From a bacterium (GTDB taxonomy: Bacteria; Auribacterota; Auribacteria; Auribacterales; Auribacteraceae), in NCBI GenBank assembly GCA_018435605.1, contig JAHDNF010000032.1, positions 1 to 61,729 on the forward strand: a stretch of 61,729 bases of DNA, read 5' to 3'. Of the stretch, positions 26,152-35,407 are shown piece after piece; position 1 is the first letter of the stretch; each line of letters opens with the position of its first letter. The notes beneath the pieces are model-generated. The model was not told the origin of the DNA and did no database searches. It saw only the letters and a list, made by a program, of their open reading frames with translations. Made by a program: the position numbers and the translations under genes.

Positions 26152-29100
26152 AGAGATTCCGGACAGGTTTTCAAACGCACAGCGTAAGGTATCCCATATT
26201 ACATTTCGGGAATATGCGCAGTTATCTGATTATCTGACCGGTTACGATATAGCCGATAAAATTATTCTGCTCAATACCCGTCCGGTTGACTATTTTTCGG
26301 CAATAGTACCGGATGAATCGGAGATTATTCTTATCCCACGTATAAATGGCGGATTTGTCGCAGGGCTGGTATCGTTTATTGTCGCCGCGGCGTATGTCAC
26401 GCTGGTTGTCGCGTCAATAGCGTCGATTCCGTATGCCATATACGCCATGGTCACATCAAAACCGCGTAAAGCGAGCAGAGGTCTGGCGGATACCGGTGGT
26501 ATGGAAGACGGGTCGCCCACATACGGGTGGAACGGTATTCAGATCACGTCAGAGCCGGGTATCCCGATCGGAGTGGTAGCGGGCAACCACCGTATCGGCG
26601 GCAACATCATAAATCAGTATGTATCTACCGACGGGGACAAGAATTACCTCAATGTGCTTATTGCGCTCGGCGAAGGCGAACTAGATTCGATAGACGATGT
26701 GCAGGTTGACGGCAACCCGATCAGCAACTACCAGAGTGTTGAAATCCATAAACGGTTCGGTACTTCCGATCAGGAACCGATACCGTATTTCGAGCAGGTT
26801 CATCATGTAACGGATATCGGCGTGCAGGTTACGCAGGGCAACTCGTACACCTACACAACAACGTTGAACGACATTACGGCGTTTGAGCTGTATCTGGAAT
26901 GCCCGAACGGGTTGTTTCTGTACAACATGTACAATCAGCTCCGGTCGATGAATTTAACCTATAAAGTCGAGTATAAACCGTACACGTCGCAAGACTGGAT
27001 AAGTCTCGGCGAACATACCATTACCGCAATGACAAGGTCGGTTCTGCGCAGGACGTTCCGCAAAGAGAACCTTTCGCCCGGCAGGTATGATATCAGAGTA
27101 ACCAAACTGTCGCTTGATTCGTCGCTGGAACAGGACGGATGGACTGTCACGTCTGATTTTTATCTGCAGGCGATAGACGAGATTCAGGACGATACGCGCA
27201 GTTATCCGCACGTGGCACTGCTCGGGTTACGGTTGCTCGCTACGGAACAGTTGAGCGGGTCGGTACCGAACATCACCTGTGTGGCGCGCAAAAAGTTTCT
27301 TCAGCCGAAAATAATGAACGGCGATCAGGAAGTGGATTGGGCAGATTATTACTGGGATCCGGATTACGACGGTATCGGCGCGTACCTATTGTTCGCCGAT
27401 GATACAGTACTTAACTGGGACGGCGAATCGTATGTCGAGAAATACTGTTCGAATCCGATCTGGATTATGCGTGATTTGATAACGAATAAACGATACGGGC
27501 TGGGCGAATACATTTCGTCAGATATTCTCGATCTGAATTACGCGCTTGAGGAATCGAGGTACGCTGAGGAGAAAGTCGAAGACGGCAACGGCGGGTTTGA
27601 AAAACGGTTTCAGATCAACGCTGTGCTCGATTCCAGCACGAAAGCGTTGGACGTGATAGTCCAGTTTTCCGCGGCGTTCCGCGGGTTACCGTTCTATTCG
27701 GACGGCCGTATTTTTATCAAGATAGATAAACCGGAGTATCCGGTGTTCACCTACGGGATGGGTAACATCATCGAAGATTCACTCACCGAATCGTGGATGC
27801 CGAAATCGGAGACGCCCAACGAGATCGAGATTCAGTTTGCCAACGAGGAGAACGATTACAAACAAGAAAGCGTTTTTATACAGGACGACGACTCGATTAA
27901 TCGCGGCGACCCGCGCAGGAAACGTGTTCTGCGTATTCTCTGCACAAAGTTGAGTTACGCTATTCGTGAAGGACGGTACGCCATGCGGTTGGCGAGGTAC
28001 CTTGACCGCACAATCACGTTCAAAACCGGTATGCCGTCAGTTGTTTGTCAGGCAGGCGACGTAATCAATTTCGCTCATGACGTACCGCAAATTGGGTTCT
28101 CCGGTAGGGTGAAAGGCGGCACGGTATCGTCGGTGACGCTCGATCAGTCTGTGGTTATCGAATCCGGTAAAACGTACCATGTAATCGTTCAGTTTGCAGA
28201 CGATACGCAGGAAGAACGGACGGTTAGTAATCCTCCGGGCGCGTATACAGTATTGACGGTAACGGAAGAGTTCAGCCAGACGCCGCGAAAGTACGATATT
28301 TACAGTTTCGGCGAGGTGAACAAGGTTGTCGAACCGTTCCGCATCATAAATATGAAACGGCAGGCGGACGGCGAAGTGGAAATCGAGGCGATCAGGTACG
28401 ATTCCGCAGTATACGACGATTCAGGGTTGACGCTACCAGTTCTCACCTATTCGTCGTTGCGGGCGGACGTCCCAGTTGTATCGAATGTGGTATTGAGCGA
28501 AGAGTTGATTATTGCGCGGGACGGAACGGTTGAAGTGAAACTCGACGTATGGTTCCAGTTGCCTGCCAATCCCGGCCAGCATTATATAAGGCGGTACGAT
28601 TTTGCGCGGATATACCTGTCGGCGAACAGTGGTATGTCGTGGGAATACAGAGGCGACACGCGCGACGGTCATTTGTCGATCATCGGCGGTATTAATGACG
28701 GTGTGGAGTACACAGTCGCAGTAGTATCGGTAAGCGCAGACGGCGAATCGAACCCTGTACCGTCCAGTCCGCAGGCGTCGATTATCATTGCGGGCAAAAC
28801 CTTACCGCCGTCAGATATCACCGGATTCGATATTTCGCAAATCGGCACAAACATCAAGTTTCGATGGAACATACCGCCCGACCTTGATTTCGCGTTTATG
28901 CGTATCAAGAAAGGCAACGATTGGAGTACGGCGGATACTATCTTAGAACGCGGCGACGTTAACGAAATCAGCGTACCGGTTACGGAGATCGGATTGCATA
29001 CGTACCTGTGCAAGGCGGTTGACACGTCAGGCAACGAAAGCATGAATCCGGCATCGGATACCATAGATATAAAACTGCTCGATACGTCGCGGTTCATCAA

Positions 29101-29797
29101 AGATTGCCGGTTACTGGATTTCTCCGATTTTCTGCGGTTCAGCAATGTTGATGCCGTGTACCGTAGCGACACAGCGGGTATATGCGCGCAAAAACTCTTT
29201 TGCCTCACAACATCGCAAACATGGGAAGAATTCGAATCGTTGGGATACAACTGGTCGGATATATCGATTGATTTCGATGCGTTACCGGTAGAATCATCAG
29301 GATATATCGAAATGCCGGTACCGGTTGATTTAGGCGTCATCACAAAGTTTTTTGTGTACCCCGACCCAGATTATATCGGTGGCGCAAATACTTCGCTTGA
29401 AATTCAGATAAGTACGTCTGAAGATGGTAGTACGTACACGGCATACAGTACGTTGGGTACCGGTGTGTACCGGGCACGCTACATCAAATTCAGGATTATA
29501 TTAACCACATCGAACAACATCGAAAACATTTTTCTCAGAAACATTTATTTCCTGTTCGAATCACCCGACACCAAACGCGCTTACGGCTGTGATGTCGCTG
29601 TTTCGTCGTCAGGTACAACAGTTCTTTACGGCGATACTTTTATCGATACACCGACAGTCAACGTGACGATTGTCGACGGTACGGTTGGGATACCGGTAAT
29701 CACTTCAAAATCGCTCATTTCGTTTAATGTCATAATTTACAATTTATCGGGCACCCCGGTCGACGGCGAGATCGACTGGTTTGCGTCCGGTGTATAA
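26138..29797 (+). CDS. Tail tip central protein, lambda J-like (I-J fusion)
   Basis: This 1219-aa protein begins with an I-like part containing a hydrophobic hairpin (residues about 68-105), followed by the J core (YGWNGIQITSEPGIPIGVVAG, LIALGEGELDSIDDV, WIMRDLITNKRYGLG). Then come fibronectin type III-like domains (about 780-990) and C-terminal beta domains. It forms the baseplate hub and contacts the host receptor. The join of I and J into one chain is a common variant. The gene is intact. Confidence 0.88.
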   Translation: MITIKEIPDRFSNAQRKVSHITFREYAQLSDYLTGYDIADKIILLNTRPVDYFSAIVPDESEIILIPRINGGFVAGLVSFIVAAAYVTLVVASIASIPYAIYAMVTSKPRKASRGLADTGGMEDGSPTYGWNGIQITSEPGIPIGVVAGNHRIGGNIINQYVSTDGDKNYLNVLIALGEGELDSIDDVQVDGNPISNYQSVEIHKRFGTSDQEPIPYFEQVHHVTDIGVQVTQGNSYTYTTTLNDITAFELYLECPNGLFLYNMYNQLRSMNLTYKVEYKPYTSQDWISLGEHTITAMTRSVLRRTFRKENLSPGRYDIRVTKLSLDSSLEQDGWTVTSDFYLQAIDEIQDDTRSYPHVALLGLRLLATEQLSGSVPNITCVARKKFLQPKIMNGDQEVDWADYYWDPDYDGIGAYLLFADDTVLNWDGESYVEKYCSNPIWIMRDLITNKRYGLGEYISSDILDLNYALEESRYAEEKVEDGNGGFEKRFQINAVLDSSTKALDVIVQFSAAFRGLPFYSDGRIFIKIDKPEYPVFTYGMGNIIEDSLTESWMPKSETPNEIEIQFANEENDYKQESVFIQDDDSINRGDPRRKRVLRILCTKLSYAIREGRYAMRLARYLDRTITFKTGMPSVVCQAGDVINFAHDVPQIGFSGRVKGGTVSSVTLDQSVVIESGKTYHVIVQFADDTQEERTVSNPPGAYTVLTVTEEFSQTPRKYDIYSFGEVNKVVEPFRIINMKRQADGEVEIEAIRYDSAVYDDSGLTLPVLTYSSLRADVPVVSNVVLSEELIIARDGTVEVKLDVWFQLPANPGQHYIRRYDFARIYLSANSGMSWEYRGDTRDGHLSIIGGINDGVEYTVAVVSVSADGESNPVPSSPQASIIIAGKTLPPSDITGFDISQIGTNIKFRWNIPPDLDFAFMRIKKGNDWSTADTILERGDVNEISVPVTEIGLHTYLCKAVDTSGNESMNPASDTIDIKLLDTSRFIKDCRLLDFSDFLRFSNVDAVYRSDTAGICAQKLFCLTTSQTWEEFESLGYNWSDISIDFDALPVESSGYIEMPVPVDLGVITKFFVYPDPDYIGGANTSLEIQISTSEDGSTYTAYSTLGTGVYRARYIKFRIILTTSNNIENIFLRNIYFLFESPDTKRAYGCDVAVSSSGTTVLYGDTFIDTPTVNVTIVDGTVGIPVITSKSLISFNVIIYNLSGTPVDGEIDWFASGV

Positions 29798-29812
29798 AAA
29801 AGGAGTTTTTCT

Positions 29813-31753
29813 ATGGAAGTACGAACATTTTTGCCAGAACAACCAACCGGCACAATGTCACTCGATAACTTATGGAACAATTTTCTGGCGTTGTATCAGG
29901 GCGACTTGAGCTTTTTGCGGCCGCGCAACGATTATATCCACGACGATTTTGAGTACCAGAATTTGTCCGCCATGATCCCGTGGGATGTCGACGAAGGCAA
30001 CGTTGAGCTGAGTATCGATACAACGATACGGAAATTCGGGAACGGATCGTTGAAAGCGGTTAATAACGGAAGCGGTACATCTACCATCGGGCGCAGTTCG
30101 CGGTTATCGAATTTGACTTCGTTTCTATATGCGGATTTCTGGGTTCGCAGTTCTGCCGGGTCGGATACGATTCAGTTTATCATTGTGGATAGTAGCGGCA
30201 ACGCCAGCTATTGGGACTTCACCATCACGTCAGCAGATACATGGCAAAATGTAACGCTCAATTTGAGTAATCCCGACGGCAATTACGGTACCGATGCTGA
30301 TTTGTCGAGTGTGACGACAATATATTTCTCTGAGTTGCAAGCCAGTACCACGTATCATTTCGATCACGTCAGGTACATTTGCGGCAACAGTATTGTCGTC
30401 GAAGGTACAGAGGTCAGCGAAGAAATAACCGGCAATTACCGGCGTAACATTTGGCTCACTAAAAACGCGCCGGTCATCAAACCGACATCAGTGATCAGTG
30501 CATTCAGTTTACCTGCATCCGGGGTACGCAAAGACCTTGTCGTGCTTCGATACTACGATCCGATGTATACGTTCGCGATTATTCAAGGTACGTCGACAAA
30601 CTACCCTGCACCCGAAATCGGCGACATTCCCATTTGTTACGTTTATCTGCGGTCAGGGCAAACTCGCATTGTGGCGTTCAGGGATAAAGACAACTATCCG
30701 TCCGATGGGTACATTGAGGCAGACGTCCGGCCGTTCATCCAAACCGACAGTGACCGGTTCAACATCACGCAAGGCGGCGCATATCCGACCGAAGCAACCA
30801 TTGACGGTAGCGAGCTGTCATCGGAAAGCTGGATCGATTTTTTTGTACGCCATTCGACCGGCACGTCACGCCGTCAGGTAGCGCAGATGAATTATTCTGG
30901 TCTGCAACTGTATGTTGCCGGAATATTGGCAGGTGCGCGTATCAATGAGTTTTCCGTCGACGGGACGTTCAGCGACAACTCAGATCAGGCAGTCCCGACC
31001 GAGAAAGCCGTCAAGACGTATGTGGACAGTAAACGGTATTTCCCGCACCACTACATCGACGGTTTCGAACTTTTATTCGATACGGTTTCCGATTTGGATG
31101 TTACGCCCGGGATAGTGCAGATCGGGCAGAATAACGAATTTTATTCGTCAGTTACGAAGATTGACGTTAATGGAATCACATCAGCCGGCAACTATTTCGA
31201 AGGATCGCCGGTATCCGGTACTGGTATTGTGTATGTCTATCTCACGCCGTATGGTTCAACCGTTCGAGTAAAATATTCGCTGAACGCGCCTCAATATTCC
31301 GATACGTTCGGCAATACCGCAGGGACATTGATATATCGGAAAATAGCAGGCACGCCGGATGTCTGGTACCGTTGTATCGGCGCGGTACGAGTCACGTCAA
31401 ACTCGATCGATAAATTCAGGCAACAGGGATCATATTTCGCACTTGATTCGTTTGTCAGCATATCAGCCGGTTCGACAGCGGATTCTCATGTTCCAGCGAT
31501 AAGCAGGCTCGGAAATTTCTGGCTCGAAGCGTATGCCGGCAACGGTCAATACGCATTGACGAAATTACGACCTGCAGGGTCGGTGGGCGACTATTTTGTC
31601 GCGGGTTGGGGTTCGCCGGTCGCCCATGAGTTGCGTGATACCGCGGTTGTCGCGTGTCCTACCAACGACAACCAGCAGGTTGATTATGTTGCGGTTGTAT
31701 TGAGCGGCACATCGATTTGTAAACTTGTCGGTTGGTGGATAAATATCAGGTAG
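29813..31753 (+). CDS. Tail fibre/receptor-binding protein
   Basis: This 646-aa protein follows the tip protein with a GGAG box. The N-terminal part (residues about 1-210) includes a carbohydrate-binding-like beta domain (GNGSLKAVNN through DHVRY). The middle carries a trimeric-fibre style VPTEKAVKTYVDS segment. The last 235 residues are repeated in the truncated copy at 2281-2985, with scattered substitutions. This C-terminal part is the likely receptor-binding tip, and the two versions could be swapped by recombination. Confidence 0.8.
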   Translation: MEVRTFLPEQPTGTMSLDNLWNNFLALYQGDLSFLRPRNDYIHDDFEYQNLSAMIPWDVDEGNVELSIDTTIRKFGNGSLKAVNNGSGTSTIGRSSRLSNLTSFLYADFWVRSSAGSDTIQFIIVDSSGNASYWDFTITSADTWQNVTLNLSNPDGNYGTDADLSSVTTIYFSELQASTTYHFDHVRYICGNSIVVEGTEVSEEITGNYRRNIWLTKNAPVIKPTSVISAFSLPASGVRKDLVVLRYYDPMYTFAIIQGTSTNYPAPEIGDIPICYVYLRSGQTRIVAFRDKDNYPSDGYIEADVRPFIQTDSDRFNITQGGAYPTEATIDGSELSSESWIDFFVRHSTGTSRRQVAQMNYSGLQLYVAGILAGARINEFSVDGTFSDNSDQAVPTEKAVKTYVDSKRYFPHHYIDGFELLFDTVSDLDVTPGIVQIGQNNEFYSSVTKIDVNGITSAGNYFEGSPVSGTGIVYVYLTPYGSTVRVKYSLNAPQYSDTFGNTAGTLIYRKIAGTPDVWYRCIGAVRVTSNSIDKFRQQGSYFALDSFVSISAGSTADSHVPAISRLGNFWLEAYAGNGQYALTKLRPAGSVGDYFVAGWGSPVAHELRDTAVVACPTNDNQQVDYVAVVLSGTSICKLVGWWINIR

Positions 31754-31771
31754 AAGTACGGAGGGTGCATC

Positions 31772-32008
31772 ATGACGGCAGATCATCATTGCAAACAGGA
31801 AGCAAAAATATCGGCGCACGGCGAACAGATAAAAGGGATTTGTGAGAAACTCGACGAGTTCAAGCAGGATATCAAGGCTGACATTCAGCGGATATTCCAG
31901 AAACTTGACGAACGGCCGAGTTGGAAAATCACCGCGATGTTATCCGGTGCGTTGGGTTCGTGCATCACAATAATTGGTTTTTTGTTAAAAGTATTATTTA
32001 TCAAATGA
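31772..32008 (+). CDS. Small coiled-coil plus membrane protein, holin/XhlA-like, copy 2
   Basis: This 78-aa protein is almost identical to the one at 3003-3239; most differences lie in the C-terminal membrane helix. It has a GGAGG box and follows the fibre gene by 18 bp. Holin-type function is inferred from topology and position. Confidence 0.6.
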   Translation: MTADHHCKQEAKISAHGEQIKGICEKLDEFKQDIKADIQRIFQKLDERPSWKITAMLSGALGSCITIIGFLLKVLFIK

Positions 32009-32033
32009 AAAGCAAAATGAAAGGAGAATTGAA

Positions 32034-32327
32034 ATGGTTGAAGTGAAACAATTTACATGGTCGGATTTATGGGAAAAAGGCAAAGAGTTGGTTACCGCGG
32101 CGGAACAGTTCCTCGATCTGGACGGATCGGCGAAAAAAGAGTTTGTCGTGAATGCATTGGTTGAAGCGCAGATGACGTTCCTGAACACGCCGATTCCGGA
32201 TGTACGGGAACGCAAACTGTCGCGGATTGCGATCGGCTGGATGGTTGAATCGATCGTCAACCTGTTAAGCGCGAAAGGGGTTATCAATGTGGGCAAAAGT
32301 AACCAGATTACTGCGCAACCTGTGTAA
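32034..32327 (+). CDS. Hypothetical protein of the lysis cassette, copy 2
   Basis: This 97-aa helical protein is in the position of the 96-aa protein at 3253-3543 and shares the C-terminal KGVINVGKSNQITAQ pattern, but is otherwise diverged. It overlaps the next gene by 41 bp exactly as in the first module. No function is recognised. Confidence 0.65.
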   Translation: MVEVKQFTWSDLWEKGKELVTAAEQFLDLDGSAKKEFVVNALVEAQMTFLNTPIPDVRERKLSRIAIGWMVESIVNLLSAKGVINVGKSNQITAQPV

Positions 32328-32766
32328 TTGCAGGAAAGGCAAACCGGTCTGGTTCTTCAAATGGACGATTCGCTGGATTCTGATATGCGCCTTGCCGATA
32401 CTAGCAGGGTGCGCGGGGTTCGGTAACGTGCAGGCTGTGGAATCAATCTGGAAATGGCCTAATTTTCTGCAGAATTTGTTGCGGTCGGTTGATATCAATC
32501 AACGTACAACAACGACGATTTACGGTGTCGAGCCGAAATATTTGCTCTATGCGTTTATCCTGACAACAATCGTGGTAAGTATCCCATGGTTTGTACTGGT
32601 GATATTGCGATCAAGGAAAATCGCGAAACTGAAACGTATCATCAAGACACTGGTTGTATCTATTGACGGTCACACCGATATCAAATCGGTGAAACGGCAT
32701 TCCAAGATGGTATCCAAGTCAGACAGGTTTTATAGAAAAATTGTTGATAAGTATATAAATATTTAA
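32287..32766 (+). CDS. Lipoprotein-like membrane protein of the lysis cassette, copy 2
   Basis: This 159-aa paralogue of the protein at 3503-3985 has the same lipobox-like PILAGC and a second membrane helix (residues about 85-107) with a basic tail. It is the last tail-associated gene of the module. After it, base composition drops sharply to AT-rich cargo. Confidence 0.65.
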   Translation: MWAKVTRLLRNLCNCRKGKPVWFFKWTIRWILICALPILAGCAGFGNVQAVESIWKWPNFLQNLLRSVDINQRTTTTIYGVEPKYLLYAFILTTIVVSIPWFVLVILRSRKIAKLKRIIKTLVVSIDGHTDIKSVKRHSKMVSKSDRFYRKIVDKYINI

Positions 32767-32845
32767 AAAAATTTAAAAAAAGTATTGACATTTACTACTA
32801 TAATATGATTCTTTTTATATAAACTCATAATAATATGGAATAAAG

Positions 32846-33631
32846 ATGAATCCACTACAGTATATTGACCTATCAGTTGATTTATACAGATTTGGTAAAA
32901 AATTTGGGATTGTCCCGTATTCAATTAAATACAGGGCCAATTATTCGCTTATTTCGCGATATCATATAAATTTCATCCATATCATCAGAGAAATTTTAAT
33001 TGGAATAGAAAAACGTAGTGTTAAAGAAAATGCAGAAAAAATAAATCGGTTAATCAATGAAATCAAAAAATTAGTATCAGATTTTATTGAAACAAACCCT
33101 GATTTAATGCATAGTACAATTAAGGTTATTGATCAAACACGTAAACATGTTTATACTGTTGCGCGATCTGAAAAACCTCCTACCAATCGTCCATTAGAGG
33201 TGGGCATTGAATTTCCGCATCTTATAGAAGCAAATTCTGATTTTTTAGCGATTTTAGGCCGCGATGACGGAAAAATCCATTGGCGATGACCTAGAGCGTG
33301 TTTCGTGTGTAATAATCTCAAGAAGTATTATACACGTTATAATTGTAGTAGAAAAAATTTTGATTTATATTATCAATCTGTCATGACATTCCCGATTAGG
33401 TATAAAGATGAAACAACTAAAAAGATTGATATTATGGGTTTTCTGACTTTCGATTTGCCTCATAAAAATGGATTTAAACATATGCCAGAAATTTATAAAC
33501 ATTTTGATGAAAATTCCGTCTATAAATATAATGAGAAATTAAATAATTGCGCTGTTTTTCATCTTGGTGGATCAATTGCTGATATTTTATCGCTGATCTT
33601 GTATAAATTTTATAGAAATGGAGACAACTGA
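32846..33631 (+). pseudogene. GAF-like protein interrupted by an in-frame TGA
   Basis: Two open stretches (32846-33289 and 33305-33631) are in the same frame, separated by TGA at 33287-33289 and five sense codons. Joined, they give about 262 aa that read as one domain: a helical start (residues about 25-80), then a sensor-like region with IHW before the stop and FVCNNL, YYQSVMTFPIRY and IMGFLTFDL after it, resembling GAF-type folds. TGA is an ordinary stop elsewhere in this window, so a nonsense mutation is the simplest reading. It occupies the cargo slot held by the zinc-ribbon gene (4012) in the first module. Confidence 0.5.
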
Positions 33632-33819
33632 TGAACGAAAAATTGACGAAAAAAATTGACCCTCGCGAATCCTTTTCTGAGCTTCAAAGAGATTTAGCAC
33701 AAGCAATGGATGAATACAATCCAAAAACCAGCGAAGATATTGAACTTGTTGGAATTTCAGATTCATTTGTAAGTGCTATGGGTGATTTTTATAGGCAATT
33801 GGCGTCTATTAAATATTAG
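33631..33819 (+). CDS. Small hypothetical protein
   Basis: This 62-aa acidic helical protein has an ATG overlapping the previous stop (TGATG), with TGGAGA just upstream. It is probably co-transcribed with the split GAF-like gene. It is unrecognised. Confidence 0.5.
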   Translation: MNEKLTKKIDPRESFSELQRDLAQAMDEYNPKTSEDIELVGISDSFVSAMGDFYRQLASIKY

Positions 33820-34009
33820 AAAAAATATTAAATTGGTAGTTTTCTTATGTGATCATTTTAATCCAAAGAAAACTACCAATTTTATTATCCGTTCATAAGT
33901 TCAGAGGGACTCCATCCTCAAAAGAGTTTTTAATATCTGAGCAAATACAATTGAAATCATTGTTATCACGATCACAAGATGGTAGTTTTTTATTGATACC
34001 TTCGTAATA

Positions 34010-34098
34010 CTACAGGTGTAAACCTGTAGATGGAAGCCATCCGCGTAAGCGGACGAACGAAGTTCGATCTAAAAAATGCTACGGGCGTGAGCCCGTAG
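34010..34098. repeat. Cluster of REP-like hairpins with GNRA-type loops
   Basis: Within 90 bp there are CTACAGGT-GTAA-ACCTGTAG, CCGC-GTAA-GCGG, CGAAC-GAA-GTTCG and CTACGGGC-GTGA-GCCCGTAG. Three of the loops fit GNRA. The hairpins lie in the gene-free stretch 33820-34136, which holds nothing else recognisable. They could be REP-type elements or a structured transcript end. Confidence 0.6.
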
Positions 34099-34136
34099 AA
34101 ATTTACTCTTATCTCAAAAAATTTCTTACAAAAACT

Positions 34137-34236
34137 CATTATACCCCTTGACTCCCCCTTTGCCACTATGGCCTTATACCCCCAGTTTTTTAGATTGAAA
34201 AAGGCAAATCGAAAATCAAACTGGGAGGATTCGAAG
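34137..34236 (+). promoter_or_regulatory. Conserved leader with SD-sequestering hairpin, copy B
   Basis: This has the same conserved blocks as the copy at 4638-4742. CCCCCAGTTT pairs with AAACTGGGAGG across a shorter loop, enclosing the ribosome-binding site of the gene at 34237. Confidence 0.6.
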
Positions 34237-34491
34237 ATGGCAAAGACAATGACTAAAGAACGAACGGTTACTGTATGGCTCGGCGAACAGGAGATATACA
34301 AAGCGAGCCATGACACGACGACAAACCTGATCGACCAGAAAGACAAATACAAGGCGCGGCTTAATTCGCTTCGTGAAGCGTTGCCCGGTGCGGAGGTTGA
34401 TATGCTCGTTGCGGATATGTGGGAAGACGATCAGGGTAACGTACGCGAGCAGGTATATTCTGTTGGATCCGATACGTTTCAGGATTATTGA
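34237..34491 (+). CDS. Small protein under leader copy B
   Basis: This 84-aa acidic protein starts MAKTMTKERTVTVWLGEQEI. It has no counterpart in the first module, although its leader does, so the leader is portable between genes. GGGAGG lies 8 bases before the ATG. A terminator follows at 34514-34566. Its function is not recognised. Confidence 0.65.
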   Translation: MAKTMTKERTVTVWLGEQEIYKASHDTTTNLIDQKDKYKARLNSLREALPGAEVDMLVADMWEDDQGNVREQVYSVGSDTFQDY

Positions 34492-34513
34492 ATCGCCGAT
34501 AAATAGTAGTCAA

Positions 34514-34566
34514 AAACCTTCGCTGAATTGATGATTTGAATGAAAAGTTTGGCGGAGGTTTTTTTA
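34514..34566 (+). terminator. Terminator after the 84-aa gene
   Basis: AACCTTCGC pairs with GCGGAGGTT (one G-U pair), followed by seven T residues. It is the same hairpin family as at 5203 and 35247 but with a longer loop. Confidence 0.75.
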
Positions 34567-34639
34567 TGCCTGCAACGTGTTCTGTGTGGTATTCCGCGTG
34601 CTTTTAAATAGATGAAAATATTTATAAAAAAAGTGACAA

Positions 34640-34762
34640 TAACCACTTGACTCCCCTATCACCCTATGGCCTTATACCCCCAGTTTTTTAGATCGGGAAA
34701 GGCAACCCGCAAACAAAACGCAATCGCAAAAACTAAATCGTAAAAACTGGGAGGATTCGAAG
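34640..34762 (+). promoter_or_regulatory. Conserved leader with SD-sequestering hairpin, copy C
   Basis: This is the third copy of the leader. CCCCCAGTTTTT (ending 34687) can pair with AAAAACTGGGAGG (34743-34755), and the loop is longer than in copies A and B. It precedes the paralogue of the 4743 gene. Confidence 0.6.
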
Positions 34763-34939
34763 ATGGTAAACTACGCAAAATTGTACGATCGGAACGTAAC
34801 AATCAAAGAATATCTGGAACTGGCTTCGATATTCACGAACTATCTGGAAGATTGCGTTGCTGATGAAGTTTGTTCGGTTAACGACAAACTGTCGACCGTG
34901 ATTGAAGTTCTTAAAGATGCAGAACTGTTTGAGGAATAA
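34763..34939 (+). CDS. Small acidic protein, paralogue of the 4743 gene
   Basis: This 58-aa frame starts MVNYAKLYDRNVTIKEYLEL and stops with TAA at 34937. About three-quarters of residues match the protein at 4743-4922, including the central DCVADEVC block, so it is a real conserved gene despite its size. GGGAGG lies 8 bases upstream. A hairpin without a T run (34947-34968) follows. Confidence 0.7.
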   Translation: MVNYAKLYDRNVTIKEYLELASIFTNYLEDCVADEVCSVNDKLSTVIEVLKDAELFEE

Positions 34940-34989
34940 TAACGTGCGGGGCGGTGAAAATCGCCCCGTATAACATAAAGGGAAACGAG

Positions 34990-35187
34990 ATGAACAGTAT
35001 CGTAAAAGTATTGATGGAACGAGATGGGTTGAGCAAATCGGAAGCCGTAGAGTTATTCAAGGAAGCGCAAGCCGAGTTAAACAACCGGTTAGCGACCGGC
35101 GAAGATTGTTACGATATCTGTCAGGAATACTTCGGTCTTGAACCCGATTACCTGATGGACTTAATCCCTGAGCCGATTTTCATATAA
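34990..35187 (+). CDS. Small acidic conserved protein, copy 2
   Basis: This 65-aa protein is nearly identical to the one at 4979-5179, with the same GEDCYDICQEYFGLEPDYL block. The start at 34990 is chosen by similarity to the first copy. The terminator at 35247-35284 closes the module. Confidence 0.7.
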   Translation: MNSIVKVLMERDGLSKSEAVELFKEAQAELNNRLATGEDCYDICQEYFGLEPDYLMDLIPEPIFI

Positions 35188-35246
35188 CGTTTTTTATATA
35201 ACGATGATTGTATCGTAGTTTTCCACAATTTAACCACAACCAACAG

Positions 35247-35284
35247 AACCTTCGCTGAATAAAAAGTTTGGCGAAGGTTTTTTG
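35247..35284 (+). terminator. Terminator closing the second tail-end module
   Basis: AACCTTCGC (35247-35255) pairs with GCGAAGGTT (35271-35279), followed by T residues. It is equivalent to 5203-5239. The next operon starts about 120 bp later after an AT-rich spacer. Confidence 0.8.
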
Positions 35285-35407
35285 TTTGTCAATAAAATTA
35301 TTTTCTGATAATATGGACACTATACTAAAGTATAGTAACAATCTTTAATTGAGTGCTCATAATTGGACTTATGATAATTAGTTAAATATTTATATAAAAA
35401 ATTTGGT

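Noticed and set aside
32846-33631. Recoding of TGA as a sense codon
   Set aside because: Many genes in the window, including hsdS, end at TGA in coupled ATGA overlaps, so TGA works as a stop here.
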